This document shows, piece after piece, positions 43,692-53,215 of a stretch of 64,000 nt of DNA. The notes under the pieces were generated by a model. It saw nothing but the letters and a program-made list of their open reading frames with translations. It had not been told where the DNA came from and did no database searches. Source of the stretch: Cytophagales bacterium (GTDB lineage Bacteria > Bacteroidota > Bacteroidia > Cytophagales > 172606-1); assembly GCA_030448185.1 (NCBI GenBank), contig JAUJNL010000018.1, forward strand, positions 1-64,000, written 5' to 3'. Numbering within the stretch: the stretch's first letter is position 1; each line of letters begins with the position of its first letter. The position numbers were made by a program, and so were the translations under genes.

Positions 43692-46600
43692 ATGAATACT
43701 TATACCCGCTACTGCCTGTTGTTTCTGCTGCTGGGTTTGCCCATTGGGATTCGGGCCCAGCAACTGGAAGCGTCTAATGCGAATCCATCCTATGTAATCA
43801 GCCCTACTCCCGCCTGGCAGGAAGGGCAATTACGAACCCTTGAAAAAGTGTTTACCGAGCTGGAATCCCGGTACCACGTGACGATTGCCTACAAAAGCGA
43901 CCTGATCCGCAACAAAACAGTCCAAAGTTTCAAATCCTTTAAATCGGTTGATGAAACCCTGAAGCGGCTGCTGAAACCACATAAGCTGGATTTCCGCAAA
44001 GAAGGTGCGGTGTATGTAATTGTGGGTAGTGAAGGAGACAATGAAGCAAAAGTACCCGCGGGCAGTCCGTCCGATTCGTCGGCGGGCAACAACAGTCTGC
44101 AAGGAATTATGCTGCTGAACGGGGTAAAAAACCTGTCCATTCATCCCGGATCAGCTAAAGCAGTAACTGTTACGGGCCGGGTAACCTCGGAAAACCAGGA
44201 GCCTATACCCGGGGTCAATGTGTTGCTGAAAGGCACCACCACCGGAACCACTACGAATGGAGACGGCAACTATAGTTTAGAAATTCCGGATGCCAATGGC
44301 ACATTAATTTTCTCCTACATCGGGTACCTGACGGAGGAAGTGCCTATTAGTAACCGCACTACTATCGATGTTTCTCTGGTTCCCGACATCAAATCCCTGA
44401 ATGAAGTAATCGTGGTCGGGTACGGAACCCAGCAGAAAAAAGACCTGACCGGAGCGGTGTCTTCCTTGGACAGCAAAACCATTGCCGACCGGCAATCAAT
44501 CCAACTTTCGGATGCCCTGCAGGGAACCATGGCGGGGGTAACAGTGACCCGTTCCGGCGGCCAACCCGGCGCTGGGTCCACGGTACGTATCAGAGGAGTT
44601 ACTTCCCTGAATGTCAATGACCCGCTGGTGATTGTGGATGGCGTACCGGGATTAGGACTTAATGATATCAATCCCAATGATGTAGAAAGCATTACGGTGT
44701 TAAAGGATGCGGCTTCCCAGGCCATTTACGGAGCTCGGGCTGCGGCCGGTGTGATCCTGGTCACCACCAAACGGGCCAAGGCAGGAAAGCTGCAGGTGAA
44801 TTATGATTACGAATTCGGCCTGAACACGCCCACCCGGTTGCCTGCTTTTGCCAACGCCCAAACGTATCGCAACCTGGCCAACGAACGGTCCCGGAACGAT
44901 GGGGGAGGAAACATATTTAACCTGACCGAAAACGAGAACTACGCCCAGCTCCACGCGGATGATCCCGACAAATACCCGGATACGGATTGGCAGAAGGCTA
45001 TTTTATCCAAGCAGAATACGCAACGGCACCGCCATGACCTTTCCCTGGCCGTAGGGAGTGAAAAAGTAAAAACCCGGGCTTCGTTTAGCTACGTTTCCGA
45101 AGATGGATTATACGCTAACCGGAATTATGAACGATACACCTTCCGGGTGAACAATAACTTCAACCTGCACAAAATGCTGGAGGCCAATGTGGATGTCTAC
45201 TATAAAAGGACCCATACCCTGGACCCGAGTCAAAACAATGTGATTGCCCTGGCCAGACGATTTCCCGGGATATACGCTGCCGTTCGCACCGATGGGCAGT
45301 GGGGCGAAGGCAAGGATGGGGAGAATCCCTTGGCCCAAACCGTAGCCGGGGGTACTGAGGACCAACTGTATAATCAGTTTAGTGGTATTATTGGGCTCAC
45401 CTTTACCCCATTGGAGGGCCTGAGCATCCGGGCCAATTTGTCCCCTACCTACAACTATAACCTGTTTGATGAATTTACTACCCCAGCCCTGATTCCCCGC
45501 CAGGGAAGCACCAGCCAATTCTGGCCGCAGAACCCAACCATTCTGGAAAAAAGGCAAACCACCTTTATTAACCTGACCCGGCAGGCCACGGTCAATTACA
45601 ATAAGCAATTGGGTGAGCATACCCTGGGCGCATTGGTGGGCTACGAGGAAATCAGTGCCGATTACGAAGAGATCCGGACGACTAGCCGGAATTTAAGCGT
45701 AAACCTGCGGTCATTGACGTTTGGCGACCCTACCTTAGCCAACAATAATCAGTTTGCTTCGCAGAATGCCTTACGATCTTATTTTGGCAGGGTTTCGTAT
45801 GATTATAAAGGCAAATACCTGATTCAGTCCAATCTCCGGGCGGATGCTTCTTCCCGGTTTGCACCCGATAAACGATGGGGCGTTTTCCCCTCCGTTTCCC
45901 TGGGTTGGGTAGTGACCAATGAAAAGTTTAACCTTCCATCGGTACTATCGTTCCTGAAAGCCAGGGCTTCTTACGGGGAAGTAGGCAATGAAAGAATCGG
46001 GGAAAGGAGAATTGACGGTGATGAGTTTTTCAATTTCTATCCCTACCAGAATCTATTTGAACGGACCAATGTGGTGTTCTACAACGGAACCTTTATCTCA
46101 AATACGGGCATCCGCCAGGATTTTCTGGCCGACCAGCAAATCGTTTGGGAAACGACCAAAACCGTAGATGCCGGGCTGGATATCAGCTTGTTCAACAACC
46201 GGTTTTCTTTTTCAGCCGACTATTACCGGAAAAATACCCAGGACATTATCCTGACGCTGGATCTTCCCAACTACCTGGGCTACGAGGACGATACCAAAAC
46301 CAACGTGGGATCGATGAAAGTGAAAGGTCTCGATTTTGAAGCCGGATACCGGAACAGCATCCGTGATTTTAACTACTCAGTCAGTGTGAATGCTTCGGCC
46401 GTGGGCAGTGAGGTAACCAATGTGGGAGGCCGGAGAGACTTTACCACGGATAATTTTACCAAAATAAATATCGTGGGCAGTGAGTTCAACGAGTGGTTTG
46501 GCTACCAAACCAGAGGACTGTATCAGACCAAAGAAGAGGCGGATGCCTACGGGGTTGGCGGTTTGCCCGGTGACATCTGGATTGTAGACCAGGCAACGGT

Positions 46601-47189
46601 AGACACGGACGGAGATGGGGTTCCTGATGCGGGTGACAAAATTATCAATGAAAGGGACCGGGTACCACTGGGCGCCTCCCTGCCTAAGTTTACGTATGGA
46701 GGCAACCTGTCAGCCGGTTACAAAGGATTTGACTTATCATTGGTATTCAACGGAGTAGGCAAGCACATTCGCCGGTACGCCGGTTTTCAGGTACGGCCTT
46801 TCGATGAAACCTTTGGCAACATTCCGGCCAACGTATTGGGTAACTACTGGAGCCCCGACAATACCCCCGAGCAGAATCAGGCGGCCCGGTATCCCCACTT
46901 CTCCGGCCGTTCTGAACGGAACAACTACGCAGTTTCCGATTACTGGCTGTTCAATGGCAGCTACTTCCGGATGAAAAATATTACCCTGGGCTATTCCCTG
47001 CCGATGACGCTGACGGAAAAAGCAAAGCTCTCCCAAGTTCGACTCTACGCTTCCCTGCGGGATTTCTTCACCATCGAGAAGAATTTCCTGGACGGCTGGG
47101 ACCCGGAAGTGGATGATTCAGTGCAAGGAGATTATACCGGCTATCCCATTATGAAATCCGTGCTTTTCGGAGTGAATATCAGATTCTAG
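43692..47189 (+). CDS. SusC/RagA-type TonB-dependent outer-membrane receptor with STN domain
   Basis: About 1165 residues from the ATG at 43692 (MNTYTRYCLLFLLL); the earlier TTG at 43602 is unlikely. The signal peptide ends IGIRAQ. An STN domain (about 45-110, LEKVFTELESRYHVTIAYKSDL) signals to the anti-sigma factor. It is followed by a carboxypeptidase-like domain (VTGRVTSENQEPIPGVNVLLKG), the plug (LNEVIVVGYGTQQKKDLTGAV) and a 22-strand barrel ending FGVNIRF. It imports glycan oligosaccharides using TonB energy. It sits 103 bp after fecR and 37 bp before susD. Confidence 0.95.
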   Translation: MNTYTRYCLLFLLLGLPIGIRAQQLEASNANPSYVISPTPAWQEGQLRTLEKVFTELESRYHVTIAYKSDLIRNKTVQSFKSFKSVDETLKRLLKPHKLDFRKEGAVYVIVGSEGDNEAKVPAGSPSDSSAGNNSLQGIMLLNGVKNLSIHPGSAKAVTVTGRVTSENQEPIPGVNVLLKGTTTGTTTNGDGNYSLEIPDANGTLIFSYIGYLTEEVPISNRTTIDVSLVPDIKSLNEVIVVGYGTQQKKDLTGAVSSLDSKTIADRQSIQLSDALQGTMAGVTVTRSGGQPGAGSTVRIRGVTSLNVNDPLVIVDGVPGLGLNDINPNDVESITVLKDAASQAIYGARAAAGVILVTTKRAKAGKLQVNYDYEFGLNTPTRLPAFANAQTYRNLANERSRNDGGGNIFNLTENENYAQLHADDPDKYPDTDWQKAILSKQNTQRHRHDLSLAVGSEKVKTRASFSYVSEDGLYANRNYERYTFRVNNNFNLHKMLEANVDVYYKRTHTLDPSQNNVIALARRFPGIYAAVRTDGQWGEGKDGENPLAQTVAGGTEDQLYNQFSGIIGLTFTPLEGLSIRANLSPTYNYNLFDEFTTPALIPRQGSTSQFWPQNPTILEKRQTTFINLTRQATVNYNKQLGEHTLGALVGYEEISADYEEIRTTSRNLSVNLRSLTFGDPTLANNNQFASQNALRSYFGRVSYDYKGKYLIQSNLRADASSRFAPDKRWGVFPSVSLGWVVTNEKFNLPSVLSFLKARASYGEVGNERIGERRIDGDEFFNFYPYQNLFERTNVVFYNGTFISNTGIRQDFLADQQIVWETTKTVDAGLDISLFNNRFSFSADYYRKNTQDIILTLDLPNYLGYEDDTKTNVGSMKVKGLDFEAGYRNSIRDFNYSVSVNASAVGSEVTNVGGRRDFTTDNFTKINIVGSEFNEWFGYQTRGLYQTKEEADAYGVGGLPGDIWIVDQATVDTDGDGVPDAGDKIINERDRVPLGASLPKFTYGGNLSAGYKGFDLSLVFNGVGKHIRRYAGFQVRPFDETFGNIPANVLGNYWSPDNTPEQNQAARYPHFSGRSERNNYAVSDYWLFNGSYFRMKNITLGYSLPMTLTEKAKLSQVRLYASLRDFFTIEKNFLDGWDPEVDDSVQGDYTGYPIMKSVLFGVNIRF

Positions 47190-47226
47190 CCAGGTGATTT
47201 TAGACTTCAGACTAAAGAAAACGACT

Positions 47227-48915
47227 ATGAAAAATCTTAAATACCTCATCGCGTTCCCCATACTATTGCTCTGGGGTTGCGCCGACCTGGACGTTACCCC
47301 CAAAACGGCTATTGCTTCGGGTAATTTTTTCACCAACGCCAAGGAACTGGAAATTGGTTTAAATGGGCTGTATGACCGTTCCCTGTGGAAAGTAGATCTA
47401 GATTACTGGGCGGACGATAGCCATAACCGGGGAGGTGGGGGAGTAGACAATGAAATTTCCCGGGCCACGATCAATTCCGAATCTGGCCTCTCGGGAGATT
47501 ACTGGAGAGACTTGTATGATGGCATTAAAAGAGCCAATACACTACTGGAAGAAATGCCTAAAGCCAAAGCCAACGTGGACGAAGGTACCTACAACCGGAT
47601 TGAAGGCGAGGCTAGGGCCATCCGGGCTTATTTCTACAGTATTTTACTCACCAAATTTGGTGATGTTCCGCTAATCACTACCCAGCTAAACGCAAAAGAA
47701 GCCTTAAGTCTTACCAGAACACCTAAAGCGGAAGTTTTGCAATTTGTCTACGAGGAACTCGACGCAGCGGCCGGTTTACTACCCAATAGTAATGCCAACC
47801 GGGCCACGAAAGGATTTGCCTTGGGCATTAAAGCCCGTACTGCCTTGTATAACGGCGATTTTGCCATTGCCCGGAATGCCGCTAAAGCCGTAATTGACCT
47901 GGGCACGTACTCCCTCGACCCCAACTTCCGGAACCTGTTCTTAAAGGCCGGCTCTAGCAGCAAGGAAATGATCTACTTTGTACCGCAGTCGTTTGTGCTA
48001 AACGTAACCCTGGATAACAATGCTACCCGTAACTTATTGCCCCGGAATGCTGGTGGATTCGGCGCCCAGTTTCCTACCTGGGAAGCCGTCCATATTTTTG
48101 AAGCAACCGATGGATTACCGGTAGATGAATCTCCCTTGTACAATCCGCATAAGCCGTTTGCTAACCGGGACCCCCGGATGAAAGAGACGATGGTGGAGTT
48201 GGGTACCGAATGGTTGGGGTATATCTACCAGCCGCATCCTGATTCAACCCGTACGCTAAATACGACTACCAAAGTAAGAGTAAATAACAACGACACCCGG
48301 TCGGTAGCCACTTTTGCCTCCTTTACCGGCTTTTTGTGGAAAAAGGGTATCGAACAGTCCTGGGCCGATACCCGGCTGGCCGATCCTAACATCATCATTT
48401 TAAGATATGCCGATGTATTGCTGATGTACGCTGAAGCGCTGATTGAACTAAATGAGAATTTAACCGCAGCCCGCAGTGCCATTAATCAGGTAAGGGCCCG
48501 GGCCTACGGAACCACCGTAGCCAATACTGCCAATTATCCGGCTATTACCGAAACCAGCCAGGCAGGTCTCCGTACCCGGCTCAGAAGAGAACGCCGCGTG
48601 GAACTGATGCTGGAAGGACTGCGCTACCAGGACCTGATCCGTTGGAAAATTGCTAAGAAGGCCACCGACCGAAAAGTACTAGGGTTGCCCAACCCCACTG
48701 ACCAGAACCGAAACCAGTGGCCGTTTACCAACGTGTTGCTACCCGATATTGACCCTGATGGCGTAGTAATTTTCAATGCCGATGCTTTCATTGCTAATAA
48801 GTATGCCCGGCTGTTGCAGGATTATGATTTTGACGAGTCCAGAATGTACCTCTGGCCGATTCCGGCCGCCGACCGACTGCTGAATCCAGGCCTGACACAA
48901 AATGCCGGGTATTAG
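47227..48915 (+). CDS. SusD/RagB-type glycan-binding lipoprotein
   Basis: 562 residues from the ATG at 47227 (MKNLKYLIAF); the lipoprotein cleavage is at Cys18 (LLWGC). It has the SusD helical repeats and landmarks: LDVTPKTAIASGNFF, YRIEGEARAIRAYFYSILLTKFGDVPLIT, RTPKAEVLQFVYEELDAA, and the C-terminal LRYADVLLMYAEALIELN and RRERRVELMLEGLRYQDLIRWK. It binds substrate at the cell surface on top of the SusC barrel. Intact and paired with the gene before it. Confidence 0.95.
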   Translation: MKNLKYLIAFPILLLWGCADLDVTPKTAIASGNFFTNAKELEIGLNGLYDRSLWKVDLDYWADDSHNRGGGGVDNEISRATINSESGLSGDYWRDLYDGIKRANTLLEEMPKAKANVDEGTYNRIEGEARAIRAYFYSILLTKFGDVPLITTQLNAKEALSLTRTPKAEVLQFVYEELDAAAGLLPNSNANRATKGFALGIKARTALYNGDFAIARNAAKAVIDLGTYSLDPNFRNLFLKAGSSSKEMIYFVPQSFVLNVTLDNNATRNLLPRNAGGFGAQFPTWEAVHIFEATDGLPVDESPLYNPHKPFANRDPRMKETMVELGTEWLGYIYQPHPDSTRTLNTTTKVRVNNNDTRSVATFASFTGFLWKKGIEQSWADTRLADPNIIILRYADVLLMYAEALIELNENLTAARSAINQVRARAYGTTVANTANYPAITETSQAGLRTRLRRERRVELMLEGLRYQDLIRWKIAKKATDRKVLGLPNPTDQNRNQWPFTNVLLPDIDPDGVVIFNADAFIANKYARLLQDYDFDESRMYLWPIPAADRLLNPGLTQNAGY

Positions 48916-48973
48916 ATTTTGGTCTTTAGGTTAATGAACGCAAATTTAAAAATGACCCTTCCTTTCGTTGAAC

Positions 48974-51496
48974 ATGTTAATTAAACCATTTAAAAATGCC
49001 TTTCGTGCGGCCCTGTGTACAGTTGTCTTTTGGCTTGCTTTCTCCTGCGAAACGAAAAAGCCGCAGGAATCGCTGCATAAATCCGTTTCGGCACATAAAC
49101 CAGTTGCCATCAGTGGGGTGTACCCGCACCTTGCCTATTACAACAATGAAGGCGAATGCGGCACGGGAGCCGTAGTGCCGTGGGCCGACCGCTTATGGGT
49201 GATTAGCTATGGTCCGCATCTGCCGCATGGCTCCTCGGATAAATTATATGAGGTCACCGCTGACCTACGGCAAATAGTCCGGCCCGAAAGTACCGGAGGC
49301 ACACCGGCTGACCGGCTCATTCACAAAGAAAGTAATCAGCTGTTCATTGGTCCCTATGCCATTGATGCACAAGGCAAGGTACGCACCATTCCTTACACCC
49401 AGGCACCGGGCCGTTATACCGGCGCCGCCCGTCATTTAACTGATCCGGCCGGTAAGGTTTACGTGGCTACCATGGAAGAGGGTTTTTACGAAGTGGATGT
49501 AAAAACCCTGCAAACGAAAATGCTCTACCAGGATGGCAATGTGATAAACCGACAAGCGGAGGACACCCAGCATAACCAGCCTAATCCTCTGCTACCCGGA
49601 GCCCACGGCAAGGGCCTGTATTCCGGGCAAGGCGTACTGGTGTACTCCAACAACGGAGAAGCCTCCCCGGAAGCGCTTAAACAATTCGATATTCAATCAG
49701 GCGTGCTGGCCGAGTGGAACGGTAAAGACTGGAAGGTAGTGCGACGCAACCAGTTTGTGGAGGTTACTGGTCCGGGAGGCATTTACGGCAATGCGGACCC
49801 CGCCAATGACCCGATCTGGGCCACCGGCTGGGACCACAAATCGGTGCTGTTAGCCGTTCGGGATAAGGGTAGCTGGTCGTTCTTCCGCTTGCCCAAAGCC
49901 AGCCACAGCTACGACGGAGCCCACGGCTGGAACACGGAGTGGCCGCGTATACGGGATGTAGGCACTGAAGGTAAACCCGACTACCTGATGACCATGCACG
50001 GCCTGTTCTGGCGATTTCCCCAAACCTTTTCCTCGGTTAATTCCGCCGGAATCCGTCCGCGGTCGGCGTACCTGAAGGTAATCGGGGATTTTACCCGCTG
50101 GAACGGACAGTTGGTGTTTGGCTGCGATGATTCGGCCCAGAAGGAGTTTTTAAATAAACGGAAAGTGAAGGGAGGGATTGAAGGACCGGGACAGTCCAAC
50201 TCCAATCTGTGGTTTACCTCATTTGAACTTCCCGATCAATTAGGGCCTAAAACGGCCGAAGGTGCCGTATGGCTGAAAGAACCAGTGAAAGCTAATACGC
50301 CCTCTGAAGCCTTCCTGTTCGCTGGCTGGCCCCGCCGCTCCGCCTGGGTGCGCAATGACGGCAGCCGGGAAGTGAATTTCACTTTTCAGACCGATGCGAA
50401 AGGAGATGGTCAGTGGCAGGCCTTGCATTCCCTGCCAGTGGGACCAGGCAAGGCCGCTCAGATTGAATTTTCGCCGGAACAGGCGGGTGAATGGGTACGG
50501 GTGATGGCGAATCAGCCCACTACGGCAACGGTTCATTTCTACTATGCCGATGAAGATAAACGTACTACCTCGCCCGGTGCAATGTTTAACGGACTGGCAA
50601 AAGCAACCCAGGCGAAAGCTGTAGGCGGACTACTCTACAGCCTGGGCGACAACCGGCGGGCTTTGGGGGTGTCAGCGCTGAGTTTTAGCGGGAGCGAAAC
50701 TTCCCCGGTGGGCTACTATGAACTGGATGCCCAACTGAAGTTAAAGCCAAAAGATGATCCCAAAACCCTTCAGTTCATCAATCAGAAATTTGCCATTCCT
50801 AAAGACGTAATTACGGTTGAGGAATCATCGGTACTGGTGGTGGATGATCGCGGACGCAGGTGGCGGCTACCCCTGGGCGATGCAGCTTTTAACGGGTTGG
50901 TCAAGTCCGCTTCCACCCGGATTGCCCGGGAAGTAGCTACCGAACGGGATTTGTTAAACTGCATGGGTACCTTTTATGAATTACCCGCTGAAAACGCCGA
51001 CGGCTTCGCTAAGATTCGTCCGGTGGCCTCCCACCACTTCCGCATTCACGACTATGCCAGCTACCGGGGCCTGCTGGTGATGACGGGCATTGACCCGGCG
51101 GCCGCAAAAGGCAATCCGCAGGTAATTGTTTCGGAAGACGGGAAGGCAGCCGTATGGGCCGGGGTAATTGATGATCTGTGGAAAATGGGCAAACCTACCG
51201 GCAAAGGCGGTCCCTGGAAAAATTCGCCGGTTAAGGCCGGTGAACCTTCCGACCCGTACCTGATTGGGTTTTATGACCAGCGGAAACTAACTCTTTCGCA
51301 CGATAGCCAGCAGCCGGTTACATTCCGCATTGAAGCCGAACCGATAGGGCATGGTCCCTGGATGGCTTACAAGGAAATTACTGTGGCTCCGGGCAACACG
51401 GCAGAGTACGCTTTTCCTACTCATTTTCAAGCCCGGTGGATCCGCCTGGTGGCGGATAAACCTACGGTAGCTACGGCCTGGCTTACGTATGAGTAA
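48974..51496 (+). CDS. Large surface lipoprotein of unknown function in the glycan-use locus
   Basis: 840 residues from the ATG at 48974, with a TTG 6 bp upstream as an alternative. The signal MLIKPFKNAFRAALCTVVFW ends at a lipobox AFSC (Cys25). The first half has beta-propeller-like repeats: YNNEGECGTGAVVPWADRLWVISYG, GPYAIDAQGKVRTIPY, KVYVATMEEGFYEVD, MTMHGLFWRFP. Two related modules follow. EPVKANTPSEAFLFAGW with QTDAKGDGQWQAL (about residues 440-530) reappears as SPVKAGEPSDPYLIGFYD with EAEPIGHGPWMAY near the C-terminus. I do not recognise the family; position suggests binding or sensing of the glycan cleaved by the sulfatases. Confidence 0.8.
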   Translation: MLIKPFKNAFRAALCTVVFWLAFSCETKKPQESLHKSVSAHKPVAISGVYPHLAYYNNEGECGTGAVVPWADRLWVISYGPHLPHGSSDKLYEVTADLRQIVRPESTGGTPADRLIHKESNQLFIGPYAIDAQGKVRTIPYTQAPGRYTGAARHLTDPAGKVYVATMEEGFYEVDVKTLQTKMLYQDGNVINRQAEDTQHNQPNPLLPGAHGKGLYSGQGVLVYSNNGEASPEALKQFDIQSGVLAEWNGKDWKVVRRNQFVEVTGPGGIYGNADPANDPIWATGWDHKSVLLAVRDKGSWSFFRLPKASHSYDGAHGWNTEWPRIRDVGTEGKPDYLMTMHGLFWRFPQTFSSVNSAGIRPRSAYLKVIGDFTRWNGQLVFGCDDSAQKEFLNKRKVKGGIEGPGQSNSNLWFTSFELPDQLGPKTAEGAVWLKEPVKANTPSEAFLFAGWPRRSAWVRNDGSREVNFTFQTDAKGDGQWQALHSLPVGPGKAAQIEFSPEQAGEWVRVMANQPTTATVHFYYADEDKRTTSPGAMFNGLAKATQAKAVGGLLYSLGDNRRALGVSALSFSGSETSPVGYYELDAQLKLKPKDDPKTLQFINQKFAIPKDVITVEESSVLVVDDRGRRWRLPLGDAAFNGLVKSASTRIAREVATERDLLNCMGTFYELPAENADGFAKIRPVASHHFRIHDYASYRGLLVMTGIDPAAAKGNPQVIVSEDGKAAVWAGVIDDLWKMGKPTGKGGPWKNSPVKAGEPSDPYLIGFYDQRKLTLSHDSQQPVTFRIEAEPIGHGPWMAYKEITVAPGNTAEYAFPTHFQARWIRLVADKPTVATAWLTYE

Positions 51497-51638
51497 AACC
51501 AGTTTCCATCTGAATTCTACTCCTAAATGAATTATAAAATGGCTATAAGTAAGTATATTGTGTTCAGATGCTTACCTCATGACCATTTTCAATTATGCAT
51601 TGTCCATTTACTTACTGCCACTAACTGCCTTTATATAA

Positions 51639-53029
51639 ATGAATTTGATGAAGATGATCGTTGGTTTTTGGTTGGTAGTGATCATGGCTCTATCCGTAAA
51701 GGGGCAGATAAAGCGGATCGCCGGCCTAATTTCATCATTATCTATACCGATGACCAACGGCAGGATGGATTGGGAATTAATGACAACCCGGTAATCAAAA
51801 CGCCCTCCCTTGACCGGATAGCCAGAGAAGCGGTTCGATTTACCAATGCCAACGTGGTATTTTTCTTTGTGCAGTCCGAGCCGCGCCGCGCTGCTAACCG
51901 GCAGGTATGGAAGTGCAAATGGAGTTCTGCACCTGGAGAGTGCCTTACGTAAGGGCGAAAAAACCATTGCGAATTACCTCAAAGCGGCTGGTTATCAAAC
52001 GGCAATCTCGGGTAAATGGCACATTGATCAGGCTCCCGAAGAGGTAGGCTTTGATTTTCATGCGTTCTTTAGAGGGAACAGGGCTTATTATAAGCGTCTC
52101 GTTTATGATAGGGAAAAGAGGTGAAGCCTGAAAAGCACTGCGATGCGTATTGCGTGGACCGTTCGATTGATTTTTTAGAAGGGGCCGTAAAAGAAGATAA
52201 GCCTTTCCTTTTATTTCATTGCACCCAGCTTCCGCATATGGACGACAAGTTGCAATGGGATGCCAAAGCAGAAACCCTGGCCAGGTATAATGCTGCCGAT
52301 ATGCCGGTTGCCAAAAGCCGGATGGATGACTTATCTACCAAACCGGATTACCTCAAACAGGTCAGGAACCGCACCCAGGCGGCCGAATACGGTTATCCGG
52401 CGGCCGGGGCCATCCAGCAGCATACGAAAGAATATTATGCGGTACTATCGGAGATGGATGATGCCTTGGGCAGGCTTTTTCAGACCATTGACAGACTCGA
52501 ATTACGCAAGAACACCTATATCATCTTTATGAGTGATAATGGCTGGATGTTAGGAGAACATGGCTTTACCAGTAAAGTTCTTCCGTACCGGCCTTCGACG
52601 CACGTGCCTTTGTTTATACTGGGTCCCGGGCTAAGTCCCCGAACCGAAGACGGGATCGCATTAAATATTGATATAGCACCCACGCTGTTAAACCTGGCAG
52701 GAATAAGCATACCAGCCAGTATGCACGGAAAAAGCCTGGTCCCTTTACTTACCCGCCAAGCGGACAAAATCCGAGAGGCCTTTGTGTATGAGGGGCTGGG
52801 AAACTACGGGGGAGCCAAGCCGAACCTTACCGTTATCAGCAAGCAATACCGCTATATTGAGACGTATGAAGATGAATCGCTGCGCAAGGTGGTGTTCCAG
52901 GAACTGTATGACCAGCTGAAGGACCCGGCTGAAATGATCAATCTAGCCAGTGACCAGTCTTACCAAACGAGAGTCGATGAATGTAAAACTTTGATTAAGC
53001 AACATCAGGATACGATTCTCAAGAAGTAA
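51639..53029 (+). pseudogene. Secreted sulfatase (S1 family), frameshifted
   Basis: The ATG at 51639 opens a signal peptide MNLMKMIVGFWLVVIMALSV. A one-base change near 51706 leads to DRRPNFIIIYTDDQRQDG (metal-binding DD). Another near 51870 leads to SLCSPSRAALLTGRYGSANG with the active-site CSPSR. A third near 52115 leads to KPEKHCDAYCVDRSIDFL and the open C-terminal part with SDNGWMLGEHGF and ITYIE-like end segments. All catalytic landmarks are present across frames, with a span of about 460 residues. If the frame changes are real the enzyme is lost; the sulfatase at 53216 could then substitute. Confidence 0.8.
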
Positions 53030-53215
53030 AACTATTCTGAAAAAGTAAAAAGAATATAAACCCGGTAAAACACTAAAAAGGACAATATCTTGCCCAGTTG
53101 CCTTCTTGAATAGGGAGCTGCCTAAATGATACCTTTCTATCAATCACCAAATCAAGGCAGCTAGACTACCTGCTTCGTTCAATTATTTTCAGTCGCCGTT
53201 ACGCTCCGTATTATT

